A stretch of DNA of 64,000 nucleotides. It comes from JACCXG01 sp963750935. Its GTDB lineage: Bacteria; Acidobacteriota; Vicinamibacteria; Vicinamibacterales; 2-12-FULL-66-21. The notes below the pieces were generated by a model that saw only the letters and a list, made by a program, of their open reading frames with translations, was not told the DNA's origin and did no database searches. Numbering within the stretch: the stretch's first letter is position 1; the number at the start of each line of letters is the position of its first letter. The stretch is from positions 434,001-498,000 of the forward strand of contig CAVVSR010000009.1 in assembly GCA_963750935.1 (NCBI GenBank), given 5' to 3'. The position numbers and the translations under genes were made by a program. Shown in pieces: positions 53,259-62,600 of this stretch.

Positions 53259-55137
53259 CGACTTCCTTTGCCGCAGCGCCAAACTCCTGCGTAGCTGTCA
53301 CATCGGCTGGGTTCATGTACTCGGGAATCAGGCGCTTGAGCGAGGCGCGCACGCCCTCGACGTTGCCCTCGGCTGCCTGCGTTTCGATCGTCTCGAGCTG
53401 GGTGAAGAAGTCCGGGTCGGGCTTCATCCGGCTGCTGACGCGGTGAATCTTGTCGATCTTCGACGGGCCGGCGGTTTCGTTCATGCCGACCAGCTCCTCG
53501 AACAGCTTCTCGCCCGGCCGCAGGCCGATGAACTCGATCGGGATCTCTTCCTCCGGCACGTAGCCGGCGAGGCGGATCAGGTCGCGGGCCATGTCGAGCA
53601 GCTTCACCTGCTCGCCCATCTCGAGCACGTAAATGCCGCCGCTCTCCGCCTGCGACGCCGCGTGCATGACCAACTGCACGGCTTCGGGAATCAGCATGAA
53701 GAACCGGCGCATGTCGGGGTGGGTGATCGTCACCGGCCCGCCGCGGCGGATCTGGTCGAGGAAGCGCGGCACGACGCTGCCGTTGCTGCCCAGAACGTTG
53801 CCGAAGCGCACGACGCCGAACGAGGTGCCGCTGCCCATTGCCTGGGTCTGGATGGCGAGCTCGGCGAGGCGCTTCGACGCGCCCATGACGCTGGTCGGAT
53901 TCACCGCCTTGTCGGTGGAGATGAAGATGAAGCGATCGACGCCGAAGAACTCGGAGGCCTGTGCCAGCAGCCGGGTGCCGCGGACGTTGTTCTTGATCGC
54001 CTCGCAGGGGTTCTCTTCCATCAGCGGCACGTGCTTGTGCGCGGCGGCGTGGAACACGATCTCCGGCCGGTGCTGCTGCATCGTCGCGCTCACGCACGCG
54101 GTGTCGGCGACGTCGCCGATGACGCAGTAAAGGCCGCAGCCGGGCTTCGAGTCCTCGAGCTCCATCCGCACCGCGTGCAGGCCGTTCTCGTAGCGCTCGA
54201 ACATGATCAGCGAGGACGGCTGGAGCTTGACGATCTGGCGGCACAGCTCCGACCCGATCGAGCCGCCGGCGCCGGTGACCATGACGCGCCGGCCGCGAAT
54301 GAGGTGCTTGACCGGCATCGGGTCGAGCCCGACCGGCGGCCGCGCCAGCAGGTCCTCGACCGACAGGCTACGGATTTCGTTGAGCTCGACCTTGCCGCCG
54401 ATGATGTCGGTCAGCTTCGGCAGCGTCTTGATCGGGAGCTTGAACGCCTGCAGCGCCCGGACGATGGTGCGGATGGTGGCGGCGTCGGCGTTCGGCATCG
54501 CGATCAGCACTTCGTCGACCTTGTGCTTGACCAGGATGTCCTTGACCTCGTCGCGGGTGCCGAGCACCGGCACGCCATGGATGCGGCGGCCGACCTTGTT
54601 GCGATCGTCGTCGATGAAGCCGACCGGCTGATAGCCGTACTCGCGATTGGTCTTCATGTCGCGGACGATCAGCTCGCCGGCATTGCCGGCGCCGAAGATC
54701 AGGACGCGCTTGCCGCGTCTGCCGCCCGACAGCTCGGCGTAGATGCGGCGCGACAGCCGGCTGGCGCCGAGCATCAGCACCAGCATCAGCGCGTCGGTCA
54801 CGAACACCGAGCGCGGGTAGACCTCCGGGCCGAGCGGGCTCTTCGTCAGCAGCACGAACACGCCGGAGCTGGCCGCGACCGCCGCCACGATTGAGCGGAC
54901 GTCATAGATGCTCGTGTACCGCCACAGCCCCTCATAGAGCTTGAACGGGATGAACATCAGGCCGCGGATGACGAGCAGCCACGGCAGCATCTGCACGCAG
55001 GCGGCCATCGCCCATGCCGGGGGCATGCCGTCGAAGCGCAGGGCGAAGGCGGCCATGTTGGCCAGGGCCACCATCGCGAGCTGCAGACCGATGGTCCAGG
55101 TCCGCTTGAACTTGAGGAGGAAGGATGGAGTCGTCAT
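53095..55137 (-). CDS. FlaA1/PglF/WbpM-type nucleoside-diphosphate-sugar dehydratase, membrane-anchored
   Basis: 680 residues from ATG 55137, five bases from the stop of the aminotransferase. Four N-terminal helices (TIGLQLAMVALANMAAFALR to LMLVLMLGASRLSRR), a CoA-like Rossmann domain (GAGNAGELIVRDM) and an extended SDR domain (VMVTGAGGSIGSELCRQIV) follow. The catalytic patch is STDKAVNPTSVMGASKR. These are UDP-GlcNAc 4,6-dehydratases that make UDP-4-keto-6-deoxy sugars for bacillosamine and related residues. It feeds the aminotransferase next to it. The final ~60 residues are low complexity and may be an artefact of the overlap with the zinc-ribbon gene. Confidence 0.9.
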   Translation of the reverse strand: MTTPSFLLKFKRTWTIGLQLAMVALANMAAFALRFDGMPPAWAMAACVQMLPWLLVIRGLMFIPFKLYEGLWRYTSIYDVRSIVAAVAASSGVFVLLTKSPLGPEVYPRSVFVTDALMLVLMLGASRLSRRIYAELSGGRRGKRVLIFGAGNAGELIVRDMKTNREYGYQPVGFIDDDRNKVGRRIHGVPVLGTRDEVKDILVKHKVDEVLIAMPNADAATIRTIVRALQAFKLPIKTLPKLTDIIGGKVELNEIRSLSVEDLLARPPVGLDPMPVKHLIRGRRVMVTGAGGSIGSELCRQIVKLQPSSLIMFERYENGLHAVRMELEDSKPGCGLYCVIGDVADTACVSATMQQHRPEIVFHAAAHKHVPLMEENPCEAIKNNVRGTRLLAQASEFFGVDRFIFISTDKAVNPTSVMGASKRLAELAIQTQAMGSGTSFGVVRFGNVLGSNGSVVPRFLDQIRRGGPVTITHPDMRRFFMLIPEAVQLVMHAASQAESGGIYVLEMGEQVKLLDMARDLIRLAGYVPEEEIPIEFIGLRPGEKLFEELVGMNETAGPSKIDKIHRVSSRMKPDPDFFTQLETIETQAAEGNVEGVRASLKRLIPEYMNPADVTATQEFGAAAKEVGADTAEDDEIAQVEGDALYQVLPELYFGPCASFPRAQPDGARASRHDGGAALQM

Positions 55138-55142
55138 GGTCG

Positions 55143-56306
55143 CTACGCTCGGACGAGAACCGCGCGCTCGGCGGGAGTGGCGGTCCGGGCCTCCTGAATG
55201 GAGGCAATCACGGTCTGCTGCTGTTCGGGAGTCAGGCTCGAGCCGCTCGGCAGGCACAGGCCGTCGGCGAAGAGCTGTTCGGCGACCGCGCCGCGGCGCA
55301 CGTCGCAGTTCTGGAAGACCGGCTGCATGTGCATCGGCTTCCAGACCGGGCGCGACTCGATATTGCGGGCCTCGAGGAAGGTCCGCACGGTCTCACGGTC
55401 GACCCCGAACGACGCCGGATCCATGGTCAGGCAGGTCAGCCACCCGTTCGACCGGCCGTAGGACGCCTCCGGCATGAAGGCGATGCCGGGCAGGCCGGCG
55501 AGCGCCGAGCGATAGGTCGCGTTGACCTCGCGGCGGCGGGCGATCTTGTCGTCGAGCCGTGCCAGCTGGCCGCGGCCAATCGCCGCCAGCAGGTTGCTGA
55601 GGCGGTAGTTGTAGCCGACGTCGTGGTGCTCGTAGTGCGCCGCCGGCTGACGCGCCTGCGTTGACAGATGGCGCGCCCGCTCGACGATGTCGCGGCGGTT
55701 CGAGACCAGCATGCCACCGCCGCTGGTGGTGATGATCTTGTTGCCGTTGAAGGAGAACGCAGCGCACTCGCCGAAGGCTCCGGCCTTGCGCGTGCCATGG
55801 GTCGCGCCCAGCCCCTCCGCCGCGTCTTCGATGAGCGGCACGCCGTAGTAGGCGCACAGCGCCTCGATCCGCCCGTAGTCGGCGCACTGCCCGTAGAGAT
55901 CGACGGTCACCAGCGCAGCAACCTGCCGGTTGACGCGCGAGCGGGCGTGCAGCTCTTCCTCGAGCAGATCGGCGTCGAGGGTCCAGGTGTCGCGCGCTAC
56001 GTCGAGGAACACCGGCGACGCGCCTTGGTAGCAGATCGCATTGGCGGTCGCCGCAAACGTCAGTGTCGAGGTAATGACCTCGTCGCGGCGGCCGACGCCG
56101 AGGATCTGCAGTGCAAGGTGGAGGGCGGCAGTGCCGCTCGAGAGCGCCACCGCATGGGGCACGCCGACGGCGCGCGCGAACTCGCGCTCGAACTCGTCGA
56201 CATGGGGACCAAGCGGGGCAATCCAGCCGGAATCGAATGCGTCGAGCAGGAGCGCCCGTTCCGCTTCGCCTACGTCAGGAGGTGAGAGATAGATACGTTT
56301 CGTCAT
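55143..56306 (-). CDS. DegT/DnrJ/EryC1-type PLP aminotransferase (PglE-like)
   Basis: 387 residues from ATG 56306, with AGGTGA eight bases before it; GTG 56315 is less likely. The family start YLSPPDVGEAERALLLDAFD, the AVALSSGTAALHLALQIL motif and the PLP lysine in CAAFSFNGNKIITTSGGG are clear. NYRLSNLLAAIGRGQLAR is also present. It transfers an amino group to the 4-keto sugar produced by the neighbouring dehydratase. Operon order acetyltransferase, aminotransferase, dehydratase on the minus strand fits the bacillosamine route. Confidence 0.9.
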   Translation of the reverse strand: MTKRIYLSPPDVGEAERALLLDAFDSGWIAPLGPHVDEFEREFARAVGVPHAVALSSGTAALHLALQILGVGRRDEVITSTLTFAATANAICYQGASPVFLDVARDTWTLDADLLEEELHARSRVNRQVAALVTVDLYGQCADYGRIEALCAYYGVPLIEDAAEGLGATHGTRKAGAFGECAAFSFNGNKIITTSGGGMLVSNRRDIVERARHLSTQARQPAAHYEHHDVGYNYRLSNLLAAIGRGQLARLDDKIARRREVNATYRSALAGLPGIAFMPEASYGRSNGWLTCLTMDPASFGVDRETVRTFLEARNIESRPVWKPMHMQPVFQNCDVRRGAVAEQLFADGLCLPSGSSLTPEQQQTVIASIQEARTATPAERAVLVRA

Positions 56307-56315
56307 GAGATTCAC

Positions 56316-56957
56316 CTAGCCAATCGCGTTTGCGCAGACGAGCCGCGCGGGAACGCCGACGACCGTTGCTCCTGGTGGTACGTCACTGGTCACGACCGCG
56401 CCGGCGCCGACCGTGCTCCACGCGCCGATCGTGACGCGCGGCAGTACCGTGGCGCCGATCCCGATCAGCGCACCGTCGCCGACCCGAACCTCGCCGCCCA
56501 TGTGGACCCCTGGTGCGATGTGCACGTGGTCGCCGACCACGCTGTGGTGGTCGACGGTGGCTCCCGTATTCAGAATCACGTTGCGGCCGATCACCGTCCC
56601 GGTGTTGACGATGACGCCGGCGGACATCATCGTGCCGTCGCCGATCGCGACGTCCTCGGCGACGATGGTGCCCGGGTGGCGCGCCATCGCGAACCGCTCG
56701 CCTTCGGCCTCGAGGCGCAAGAACAGCCGCGCCCGCGTCGCATTGGTGCCGATGGCGACGACCACCCGGTCGTGCGCGATGGTGCGGATGCGATCGAGCG
56801 TGCCGAGCACGGCGCTGCCGGCGTAGACCTGCTGCTGACGCGTCGGGTCGTCGTCGACGAACGCCGTCATGTCGGCCGACACGCCCTGCGCGCGCGCGGC
56901 GCGGAAGATGTCCGCGACGACCTGGCCGTGACCGCCAACTCCCACGATCAGGATCAT
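56316..56957 (-). CDS. Sugar O/N-acyltransferase of the PglD/NeuD type
   Basis: 213 residues from ATG 56957, overlapping the stop of the sugar transferase (ATGA). The N-terminus MILIVGVGGHGQVVADIFRA is the nucleotide-sugar domain. The C-terminus is a left-handed beta helix of hexapeptides (IVAEDVAIGDGTMMSAGVIV, TVIGRNVILNTGATVDHHS and ALIGIGATVLPRVTIGAWS) with the catalytic His in DHHSVVGDHVHI. It acetylates the 4-amino sugar, completing UDP-diNAcBac-type precursors. The active-site pattern is as in PglD. Confidence 0.9.
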   Translation of the reverse strand: MILIVGVGGHGQVVADIFRAARAQGVSADMTAFVDDDPTRQQQVYAGSAVLGTLDRIRTIAHDRVVVAIGTNATRARLFLRLEAEGERFAMARHPGTIVAEDVAIGDGTMMSAGVIVNTGTVIGRNVILNTGATVDHHSVVGDHVHIAPGVHMGGEVRVGDGALIGIGATVLPRVTIGAWSTVGAGAVVTSDVPPGATVVGVPARLVCANAIG

Positions 56958-57565
56958 CGGGACATGCTCCCCATGAATTCCTGCGCGGTGGCGTGGCCGG
57001 GCTGACTGATGTCGCGACGGGCCACCACGCGCAGCACGGTGAGCGCGAGGATCCTGAGATCGAGCGCGAACGAACAGGTGTCGACGTAGCGGACGTCGAG
57101 CACGAATTTTTCTTCCCAGCTCAGCGCGTTGCGGCCGCTGACCTGCGCCAGGCCGGTGATTCCCGGCAGCGCGTCGTGGCGTCGCGCCTGCGCCGGCGTG
57201 TAGCGCTCGAGGTACTGCATCAGCAGCGGCCGCGGGCCGACCAGGCTCATGTCGCCGCGCAGCACGTTCACGAGCTCCGGCAGTTCGTCGACGCTCGAGC
57301 GCCGCAGCAGCGAACCGAGCGCGGTCATCCGCTCCGCATCCGGCAACAGCCGGCCCCTCGCGTCCCGATCGCTGGTCATCGTGCGGAACTTGATCAGCGT
57401 GAACTGCTGGCCGCCGAGGCCGGGCCGGCGCTGACACCAGAACACCGGCGAACCGAGCCGCAGCCGCACCGCGGCGATGGCGACCAGCAGCACCGGCGCG
57501 AGGCACACCAGCAGCGCCAGCGAGCCGGCGATGTCGAACAGTCTCTTGCCGTAGCGGCGATACAT
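56954..57565 (-). CDS. Initiating phosphosugar transferase (PglC-type, monotopic)
   Basis: 203 residues. One N-terminal re-entrant or membrane helix (FDIAGSLALLVCLAPVLLVA) is followed by the small cytoplasmic PglC catalytic domain with FTLIKFRTMTSDRD, RRSSVDELPELVNVLRGDMS, LVGPRPLLMQYL, LPGITGLAQVSGRN and VRYVDTCSFALDLRIL. It transfers the phospho-sugar from UDP to undecaprenyl phosphate, the first step of repeat-unit assembly on the inner face of the membrane. It is translationally coupled to the acetyltransferase. Confidence 0.93.
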   Translation of the reverse strand: MYRRYGKRLFDIAGSLALLVCLAPVLLVAIAAVRLRLGSPVFWCQRRPGLGGQQFTLIKFRTMTSDRDARGRLLPDAERMTALGSLLRRSSVDELPELVNVLRGDMSLVGPRPLLMQYLERYTPAQARRHDALPGITGLAQVSGRNALSWEEKFVLDVRYVDTCSFALDLRILALTVLRVVARRDISQPGHATAQEFMGSMSR

Positions 57566-57572
57566 CGGCGTC

Positions 57573-58751
57573 TCAGCTCCGCACGCCCATAGCGAGGCCG
57601 CGGCCGGCGGTCACGGGACGGCGTGAATCGGCGATCTGCCCGTAGATGGCTGCAACCTGACCGGCGGTGTGCTTGACGTCGAGCAAGGCGCGCGCGTGGC
57701 GGCGCCCGGCGAGCGCCATGTCCGCGGCGCGATTGCGGTCGTCGAGCAGCTCCCGCATCGCCGCGGCCAGGCTCGACGGATCCCGCGGCGGCACCATCCG
57801 GCCGGTCACACCCTCGATGATCAAGTCCGCGAAGCCGCCGATGTTGGTGGTCACGGTCGGCACGCCGAGCAGCAGCGACTCGGCGGCTCCGCCGAGGTTC
57901 TCCGACAGCGACGGGTGCACGGCAATGTCGAGGTCCGCGTAGATCGCGGGAATGTCGCGGCGGGTGCCGAGGAATACGATGCCCGCGCCGGCGGTCCGCG
58001 CATACGCCTGGACCGACTCGTAGTACTGGTCCGCGCCCAGCCAGGCTCCGCCGGCGATGACTCCGGCGACGTCCACGCCGTCGCGGCGCAGCCGCGCCAC
58101 GGCGTCGATGAAGTCTTCGTGCCCCTTGATGCCCCGGCGGGACCCGAGGTACGCCTTCGGCTTGTAGCAGTACGCGACCATCCCGACGACGCGGGTCGCG
58201 TCCGCGAGGCCGAGCTCGCGGCGCAGCGTGCCGGGGGCCGCCGGGCGGCAATCCTCCAGGTCGCTGCCATAGTGCGCGAGATAGACACGGTCGGCCGCGA
58301 TGCCCATGGCGCGGTACTTCGCGCGCGTCCATTGGCAGGAGGCGATCCAGTAGTCCATCCTGCCGCCGCTCCCCACCTCGACACGAGCCGTCACCGGGTT
58401 CTCGAGATGAAGCGGACCTGGCACCTGGAACACCCGCACGCACGGGAGCGGCCGCAGCGCGTACCGCATCAGCAGGGTCGTGGCGACGAAGTGGCTGTGC
58501 ACCACGTCGGGCGACAGGCTGGTGACGAGCTTACGCAGGGCGCGGGCGCGATCGAAGAAGGCCGGCGTCAGCGGCATCGCGTTCAGATCGAGCACGTGCA
58601 CGGTCACGCCGGCGGCGGCGTACTGCGGCGCCAGGCCGCTGTCGTTCGGCAGCACGACATGGCAGTCGAGGCCGAGCCGCGTCAGCTCGCGCAGCTGCAG
58701 CAGTGCCCAGCGCGCGCCGGCGCTGGTCTTGAGGAGATGCAGCGTCCTCAT
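57573..58751 (-). CDS. GT4-family glycosyltransferase
   Basis: 392 residues from ATG 58751, overlapping the stop of the previous glycosyltransferase (ATGA). Its GT-B fold has VDVAGVIAGGAWLGADQYYE, IVFLGTRRDIPAIYADLDIA and the EX7E-like VHPSLSENLGGAAESLLLGV. It adds a sugar to the lipid-linked repeat unit. Donor and acceptor are not readable from the motifs. It belongs to the tight minus-strand transferase run. Confidence 0.9.
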   Translation of the reverse strand: MRTLHLLKTSAGARWALLQLRELTRLGLDCHVVLPNDSGLAPQYAAAGVTVHVLDLNAMPLTPAFFDRARALRKLVTSLSPDVVHSHFVATTLLMRYALRPLPCVRVFQVPGPLHLENPVTARVEVGSGGRMDYWIASCQWTRAKYRAMGIAADRVYLAHYGSDLEDCRPAAPGTLRRELGLADATRVVGMVAYCYKPKAYLGSRRGIKGHEDFIDAVARLRRDGVDVAGVIAGGAWLGADQYYESVQAYARTAGAGIVFLGTRRDIPAIYADLDIAVHPSLSENLGGAAESLLLGVPTVTTNIGGFADLIIEGVTGRMVPPRDPSSLAAAMRELLDDRNRAADMALAGRRHARALLDVKHTAGQVAAIYGQIADSRRPVTAGRGLAMGVRS

Positions 58752-59974
58752 GCCGCCATCTCCGCCGTCAGCCATTCCTGCGTGACGAGGCGCACGCGGC
58801 GGTAGAAGTCGCCGCGGCGGGCGCGGAGCACGTCGCTCCGGAAGTCGCGGGCCCGCGCCAGGTTGAGCACCGCCTGTGCCGACGGATCGATCTCGCCGGC
58901 GATCAGCGCCTGGAGGCGGCCTGTAAGGTCCTCGACCGAGCCCGGCTCGCACAACACGCGCGGGGCGAGCAGCTCGGGAATGCCGCCGACGCGCGTCGCC
59001 ACGCACGGCAGGCCCCTGGCCATCGCCTCGATCAGCGCGCGCGGCAGACCTTCGGTCCGAGACGCGAGCACGAAGATGTCGGCAGCGTCGAGCTCCGCCA
59101 TGACTTGCGGACGCTTCAGCTGCGAGGTAAAACGGACCGCCAGCTGCACGTTCGCGGCGAGCTCTTCGAGCTCGGCGCGATAGCGCCCTTCGCCGATCAC
59201 CGTCAGCTCGCAGTGGTGGCCGGCGCGCTTCAGCGCGCTCACCGCGCGAATCAGCACATCGACGCCCTTGTATCGCTGCGCCAGAGACCCGACGGTGATG
59301 AGCCGGACCGGCCCGGACCGATCGAACACGTGCGGCTGGATCGCATAGTCGGAGCAGCTCAACTCGATCGACGAATAGTGCGTCGTGAACGCCGTGCCCT
59401 CTTCGAGCTCGACGTCGGAGACCGCCCACTGGCTGCGCGAGCACGGGTAGCGCTCCTGCAAGGACCGCTCGGTCACGTACGCCGCGCCGGCGGCGCCCGC
59501 GCAGAGACGCTGCTGGCTGCGCGTCAGGACCCGGCGGACCAGGCCACGCAGCGGCATCTCCACCACGCCGGGCGCAAAGGTGTCCCACGGATCGCCGACG
59601 ACTTCGACGCCGTACGGCCGCCCGGACTTGAGGAGCGGCCCTTCCAGCCCGAGCGCGAGCAGCGATCCGAGCCGCAGAATCAGGGCGTTCTCTTCGGAGG
59701 CGAGCGGCCGGACCGCACTGCGGACGGCGCGCCACCGCATCACGAACTCACGCGAACCGAGGTAGTGCGGAACGCCGCGCAGCTGGACGCCGTCGCCGTC
59801 GACGCGCACCATGCCGGGCTGGGGCTCGACCAGCGGTTCCTCGCGACCGACGATCGTCACCGCGGCGAACTCGTCAAGGTAGCGGGTCCAGAACTCGTAC
59901 GGCGAGGCATTCGCCCACACCGAGTCGTCGGGCAGCCGGCAGAACCGCACTTCGGAGAGAACCGTGAGCTTCAT
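58748..59974 (-). CDS. GT4-family glycosyltransferase
   Basis: 408 residues. GT-B fold: VRLITVGSLAQRYKGVDVLI, ELTVIGEGRYRAELEELA and the catalytic-region FVLASRTEGLPRALIEAMAR and GLPCVATRVGGIPELL. Its ATG overlaps the stop of the Wzy gene (59971), and its own stop overlaps the next GT. It extends the oligosaccharide on the cytoplasmic side. The specific linkage is unknown. Confidence 0.9.
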   Translation of the reverse strand: MKLTVLSEVRFCRLPDDSVWANASPYEFWTRYLDEFAAVTIVGREEPLVEPQPGMVRVDGDGVQLRGVPHYLGSREFVMRWRAVRSAVRPLASEENALILRLGSLLALGLEGPLLKSGRPYGVEVVGDPWDTFAPGVVEMPLRGLVRRVLTRSQQRLCAGAAGAAYVTERSLQERYPCSRSQWAVSDVELEEGTAFTTHYSSIELSCSDYAIQPHVFDRSGPVRLITVGSLAQRYKGVDVLIRAVSALKRAGHHCELTVIGEGRYRAELEELAANVQLAVRFTSQLKRPQVMAELDAADIFVLASRTEGLPRALIEAMARGLPCVATRVGGIPELLAPRVLCEPGSVEDLTGRLQALIAGEIDPSAQAVLNLARARDFRSDVLRARRGDFYRRVRLVTQEWLTAEMAA

Positions 59975-61463
59975 GCCACCCCCGAGCGCATCCGCGCAGG
60001 CCGCAGCAACCGGACGGGCATCGTCTTCAACGCGCCGCCGAGCACGACGGGAACGACGACGACGCTCAAGTACGGCAGCACCGCGTTCCAGACGACCGGA
60101 CGGATGACGCCGGCGACCTCGTCGCGGGGGAAACGCAGGACGATCGCGAGAATCGTCGCAACCAGCGCGAGCCTGGCGGGATCGCCGGACTTCTCAGCCC
60201 AGAGGATCAGCCAGACGAACATCATCCCGTAGAGGCCCATCATCAGGACCACCCCGGGCCTGCCGAAGTTCAGGTAGGCCTCGGCGATGCACGAATAGCC
60301 GTAGGCGCCGCCGCGCGCAGCCAGCCAGGGGTTGATCGAGCGCACCAGCCAGTCGTTCGCCGTGCCCCGGACGATGGTCGGGTGAATGTCCCAGAACAGG
60401 TTCGGGAAGAGCGTCAGCGCCGCGTAGAGATAGCCTTCCCCTTCGTCGAACGGGCGCGTGCTCGGGACCAGCGTCAGCGTGTGCGCCGTCGTCGACATCG
60501 ACGAGCCCATCTCGTGCACGCTCGAGATTGCCGGGTTCTCGACGCTGGCGAAGTTCGTCCAGTAGGACTGGTCGAGCGCTCCTCCTGCGACATGTTCCGC
60601 GTCTCGCGGACGAGCGGGAAGACAACGAACACGAGCACCGTGGCCCAGGCGCCGATCATGGTCCAGCGAATCGGCTTGATCAGGCGATGCGACAGCCACA
60701 TCCAGGCGATCAGCGGCATCGCGGCGGTGCTGCGGTAGCCGATGTAGAACTGCACGACCGCGAACAGCACGATGACCGTCCCGGCAACGCGGCGGTCGAG
60801 GACGTGACGCGTCCCCGACGCCGTCAGGAACAGCGCGCCGGGAACCAGCAGGCCGCTCAGGAGGAACGGCGTCGCGGCGATGCCGGCGCCGAGGTCGCGG
60901 TCGTAGAGCGAAGCGTAGCCGGTGGCCGCGACGACGCCGATCGCCTGCCACACCCAGATGATGGACGCCGGCACCGCGATGAACAGCTGGATCCAGCCGA
61001 TGCGGCGCATCCAGATCTCGCGCTCGGTGGAAGCCCAGCGCAGCTGTCCGACCCGGCCCGATCCGATGGCCAGCATCAGGAGCGCGCCGAAGTGCAGCGA
61101 AGCCAGCCCGGCGAACGAGATCACCAGTGTCTCCCGGACGATCGACTCCGAGAACATGCCGTTCATGATGCCGGCTTCGTTCGATTTGATGACTTCCAGC
61201 AGCCCGTGGCCGGCGTTGAAGAGGAACGCGGAGATCAGGAAGATGCAGTACGGGTCGAACAGCCGCAGGCCCGAGATGCGCCACGAGGCGATGCTCCACG
61301 CCAGCAGCAGGGTCAGGCCGCTGCTGAGCACGTAGGGGTCCGGCAGGTCGGCCGGGGGCACGATCAGCAGGATGCCGGCCACGGCAACCAGCGACCCCTG
61401 GATCACCATTGACAGGACCGCCTTGGTCCGATCCGACAACCGTGAGATGGAGGAGACTCGCAT
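59971..61463 (-). CDS. O-antigen/oligosaccharide polymerase (Wzy-like), one frameshift near 60578
   Basis: About 497 residues when repaired. A dozen hydrophobic helices, with AVLSMVIQGSLVAVAGILLI at the N-terminus and PFLLSGLLVPGALFLTASG. Central GYRSTAAMPLIAWMWLSHR is followed by RETRNMSQE. The frame then steps by -1 at CAGGAGGAGCG (one G missing) into ALDQSYWTNFASVENPAI. The periplasmic loop EGEGYLYAALTLFPNLFWDI is followed by AEAYLNFGRPGVVLMMGLYG. This is the layout of oligosaccharide-repeat-unit polymerases, which join lipid-linked units at the periplasmic face. It lies among the GT genes and overlaps one at its stop. Confidence 0.82.
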
Positions 61464-61466
61464 GAC

Positions 61467-62600
61467 CTAGCTGGCTCGCTCGTAGACCGAATGAAGGGAT
61501 GCCGCCGCGCGCCCGAGCGCAAACGGCGTGTGCTCGAACGCGGCGCGGCGCTGTTCGCGCGGCGACTGCGCCGCGGCCCGTGCCTGCTCCGCCCAGACCG
61601 CGTCGCTCTCGGACAGCGACACCGCGCGCACCGCCGGAAAATGCCGGCCGATTTCCAGTACGCCGGGGATGTCGCTCGCCACGACCGGCAGCCCGGCGGC
61701 GCAGCTCTCGAGCACCGCGCCTGGCAGGCCCTCCCACTTCGACGGGAAGAGCAGCACGTCGGCGGCCTTCAGCAGCCGCGGCACGTCGGCGCGTTCGCCG
61801 GCGAAGGTGACCTTGTCCTCGAGCGCAAACCGCTTGACCGCCTCGCGGACGCTCGCCTGGTAGCCGTTGACCTCGCGGCCCACCAGCAGCAGCCGCGCCT
61901 CGGCGTTCTGCTGCGCGATGGCGTTGAACACCTCGACGACGCGCATCTGGTTCTTGGCGGGCTGGAACGACGCCACGTTGATGAACACCCGCGCGTCATC
62001 CGGCCACCCGAACTCGCGGCGCATCGCGTCGCAGGCGACGTCGCCGTCGAAGCGGCTGGTGTCGAGGCCGTTGAAGATCACGCGGCAGCGCGGGTCGGCG
62101 CCGAAGTCGACGCGCCACGCTTCCCGCATCGTGCCCTCGCTGACGGCGAGGATGTCGGTGGCATACCAGTCGATCAGCCGGCGCATGCCGGCGCGTTGCA
62201 CGAGCCGGCGCGGACCGTTGCCCTGCCCGTCGGACGTATTGCGGAAGTGCGCGATCCGGCGGGATACGCCCGCCCGGCTCGCCAGCCACAGCAGGTAGCC
62301 TGACGCGTAGTGCACGTGCGAGTGCAGGACGTCGACGTCCAGACGCCGCAGCAGATCCGAGAACCGGCGGCCGAAGCCCCTTCCGAGCGGGCAGAGCTCG
62401 ATGCCGATGCCGTCCGCCTCGGCGATCGTCGCGAGATCGCCGCGCTGGCCGCTGAGCGACACCATCGAGAACTCGAAGCGGTCGCGGTCGAGCCGGCGGA
62501 GCACTTCGAGCGTGCGCATCTCGGCGCCGCCCCGCTGCAGGGACCCGAACACGTGCAACACGCGGCTGCGCGGCTTATGCACCAGGCGCATGGACGTCAT
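61467..62600 (-). CDS. GT4-family glycosyltransferase
   Basis: 377 residues from ATG 62600; ATG 62591 is an alternative because the first overlaps the asparagine synthetase end by 26 bases. GT-B fold: VLHVFGSLQRGGAEMRTLEV, HSHVHYASGYLLWLASRAGV, FINVASFQPAKNQMRVVEVF, and LLFPSKWEGLPGAVLESCAA. Donor unknown. It is three bases upstream of the Wzy gene. Confidence 0.9.
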   Translation of the reverse strand: MTSMRLVHKPRSRVLHVFGSLQRGGAEMRTLEVLRRLDRDRFEFSMVSLSGQRGDLATIAEADGIGIELCPLGRGFGRRFSDLLRRLDVDVLHSHVHYASGYLLWLASRAGVSRRIAHFRNTSDGQGNGPRRLVQRAGMRRLIDWYATDILAVSEGTMREAWRVDFGADPRCRVIFNGLDTSRFDGDVACDAMRREFGWPDDARVFINVASFQPAKNQMRVVEVFNAIAQQNAEARLLLVGREVNGYQASVREAVKRFALEDKVTFAGERADVPRLLKAADVLLFPSKWEGLPGAVLESCAAGLPVVASDIPGVLEIGRHFPAVRAVSLSESDAVWAEQARAAAQSPREQRRAAFEHTPFALGRAAASLHSVYERAS

